This document shows, one piece after another, positions 5,901 to 6,180 of a stretch of DNA of 6,180 bases. This stretch comes from an uncultured Candidatus Saccharibacteria bacterium (GTDB lineage: Bacteria; Patescibacteriota; Saccharimonadia; CAILAD01; GCA-016700035). The translations under genes were made by a program, and so were the position numbers. The notes below the pieces were generated by a model. The model made no database searches. It was not told the origin of the DNA and saw only the letters and a list, made by a program, of their open reading frames with translations. The stretch is taken from contig CALKUN010000142.1 of the NCBI GenBank assembly GCA_937996675.1, forward strand, positions 1 to 6,180. Direction: 5' to 3'. Numbering within the stretch: the stretch's first letter is position 1; each line of letters begins with the position of its first letter.

Positions 5901-6144
5901 TACCGCTGTGCGCGACCGCGACGCTACTATGGCCAAGATGGTCGCTATGATGAGGGCTGCTGGTCTCGACGTGAGCGAGTTCGTTCGACAGTACCCTGCG
6001 CTTGGTGATGGCCCTGACCGGTACGACTCGATGAGTAAGGTTCAGCTCCTGGCACTCATCCGTGAGAGGAAGATCACCCTCATACGCAACCCATCAGTAG
6101 CGCTCATGAGAAGCAAGCTTCGCGAGTCCGACCTGAAGGCCTAA
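2908..6144 (+). CDS. Primase-superfamily 3 helicase (AEP-SF3 fusion)
   Basis: This 1078-aa replication protein primes and unwinds DNA. The N-terminal archaeo-eukaryotic primase domain shows VMFDIDY (metal-binding D95 and D97), KGFHLLH (H153) and a third motif with D191 and RLYGSPK (202-208), as in herpes/pox-type primases. A zinc-knuckle-like set follows: C339, C342, H346, C371. The C-terminal SF3 helicase has Walker A GPMGCGKS (695-702), Walker B LYMFGEVGE with E744 and E747, motif C IIVCSN ending at N793, and GDRRW with arginine-finger candidates R805/R806. The GDRRW form and overall pattern recall DUF5906-type helicases of virophages, polinton-like viruses and giant viruses. The last ~120 residues are unassigned; DSMSKVQLLALIRERKI near the end is faintly SAP-like. 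The start fits: AACCATG context and the AGATATAGCCA element. All catalytic motifs are intact. It would act as a hexamer at replication forks in the nucleus or a viral factory. Confidence 0.9.
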   Translation: MSAANAINHPIHTSLAKCLEHDSPRPEHVVVAIEYAKEAMGRRYATITGNDDGDAYTCLLEYLASHYDESSRSNGAEYAVHEVVRSGLPRRVMFDIDYKAPVSLEQLKADVQLLQDAYAKSFESYGNPWEIDLSPASFTLTVSDDRAPFKGFHLLHTRVVMPAASVVRIYAAIKELLEQTPAGHALAAVLDPVPTREMFTMRLYGSPKFMRAPRRRATLTRQKRIFNDEDEVCFEPTEDMRDYVIQPAHGVSNDPNQTLIYYTALHEDDEGTTRSDSRGTPGSRFDLSDDAIARLGSCELLNGWEPRGGVKSGELKAAGRTTTWWRLDLTLVDAQRQLCSVCNRVHENRTDYLWLTGEGLVDETKPIYVRCRARSQTSEEKAANNYRYNVVATIPGMDDVPAPTVREPLVAPTLKYAFNFEGYTGKPLKTPLTTFLDAQKSAHLVAIEAADRSAATKRAEKAQLNADLTKAVAYQLGVMQRALEAKDDAPNPLYDALKELKRKGADYAIHGQQQFDDLADRVYENEYEMLCAIHCNAWTHDQEGAAIWDDGRWTSKNWDEQRIKDIREQMVFRMASGATYSGSKFWRAISAAYARNSQTSFTPHPLGRSAIGLPSPSLWCMRRGINNYAGLHACPLPQLNPDRLVRQQHRDVFEHFLRSQIAGEGDEYYRYLMGWLASAMQRPHEKIGIALLIRGPMGCGKSILISLLSAIVPHATTVTNKGLRTLTDKFNTDLENRTLYMFGEVGETSRAGLTGDQVAAIKTLITDDVQEIEAKFKAMKRQKQYLNIIVCSNMLNCIETGEGDRRWCVLDTSCPVHDKDDSEYWKRVYPLFTKDKSFAASIQELLLDYDIPASGFEPKEYPKSEALQVTRRELPITNYALKYPNLRQRVTEYLRDKPEYEPDRPATLRDIVICQRIDEGNDGTGGSLRGDSIDQQERDLYYAMSNIPQVKQRFSLHPDNDGGRMTRITAAGRQEVLKLAIVWGEDDSAQTNEAAEASTAVRDRDATMAKMVAMMRAAGLDVSEFVRQYPALGDGPDRYDSMSKVQLLALIRERKITLIRNPSVALMRSKLRESDLKA

Positions 6145-6173
6145 GGGCACGGCTCCTTTTTTGCCCGGCTCGG
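6145..6173 (+). terminator. T6 transcription-end signal after the primase-helicase
   Basis: T6 at 6157-6162 begins 12 bases after the stop codon. GGGCA (6145-6149) can pair with TGCCC (6162-6166), a weaker hairpin than those at the other ends. GGCTC flanks the T-tract on both sides (6151-6155 and 6167-6171). The T-tract followed by GGCTCGG matches the left-end signal read on the minus strand. The window stops seven bases later. Confidence 0.45.
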
Positions 6174-6180
6174 CGGCTAC

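Noticed and set aside
1..6180. CRISPR arrays, tRNA or rRNA genes, insertion sequences
   Set aside because: No regularly spaced direct repeats, cloverleaf-like sequence, rRNA signature or transposase was seen on either strand.

Overview
The window looks like part of a GC-rich double-stranded DNA virus or virus-like element of a eukaryote, most likely a protist or alga. Three things point there. The gene set fits: a primase-SF3 helicase, a trimeric-fibre-type structural protein, and small proteins resembling families found in giant viruses. Starts sit in Kozak-like contexts (A at -3, often AACCATG) with no Shine-Dalgarno sequence. TATA elements lie within 0-9 bases of four of the five start codons. 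Candidate relatives are nucleocytoviruses, polinton-like viruses and virophages. No capsid, packaging ATPase or DNA polymerase is visible, so I cannot fix the lineage.

Layout. Bases 1-254 are non-coding and rich in dyad symmetry: a hairpin with a T-tract (minus-strand terminator), an 8-bp-stem hairpin and an 18-bp perfect palindrome over a stop codon. Two minus-strand genes follow: a 123-aa two-helix membrane protein resembling SLATT proteins (255-626), and a 100-aa protein resembling a small conserved family of giant viruses (651-953). A compact divergent promoter (954-999) with its own palindrome separates these from the plus-strand genes: a 424-aa fibre-like protein (1000-2274), a hidden 64-codon reading frame without an ATG (2283-2477), a 98-aa unknown protein (2517-2813), a hairpin/T6 terminator, and a 1078-aa primase-helicase (2908-6144) followed by another T6 signal at the right edge.

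How it fits together. The primase-helicase should drive genome replication. The fibre-like protein probably belongs to the virion surface. The two minus-strand genes are accessory genes of unknown role. Regulation appears to reuse a small set of signals: TATA at the start codon, an 11-base element repeated exactly before two genes, and CCAAGACGA...CTTGG hairpins, two of which precede T-tracts. The most intriguing item is the hidden frame after the fibre gene. It begins exactly after a TACTAAC...CACAG sequence that looks like an intron 3' end, and an in-phase donor lies 98 bases upstream, so the fibre protein may have a second, spliced C-terminus.
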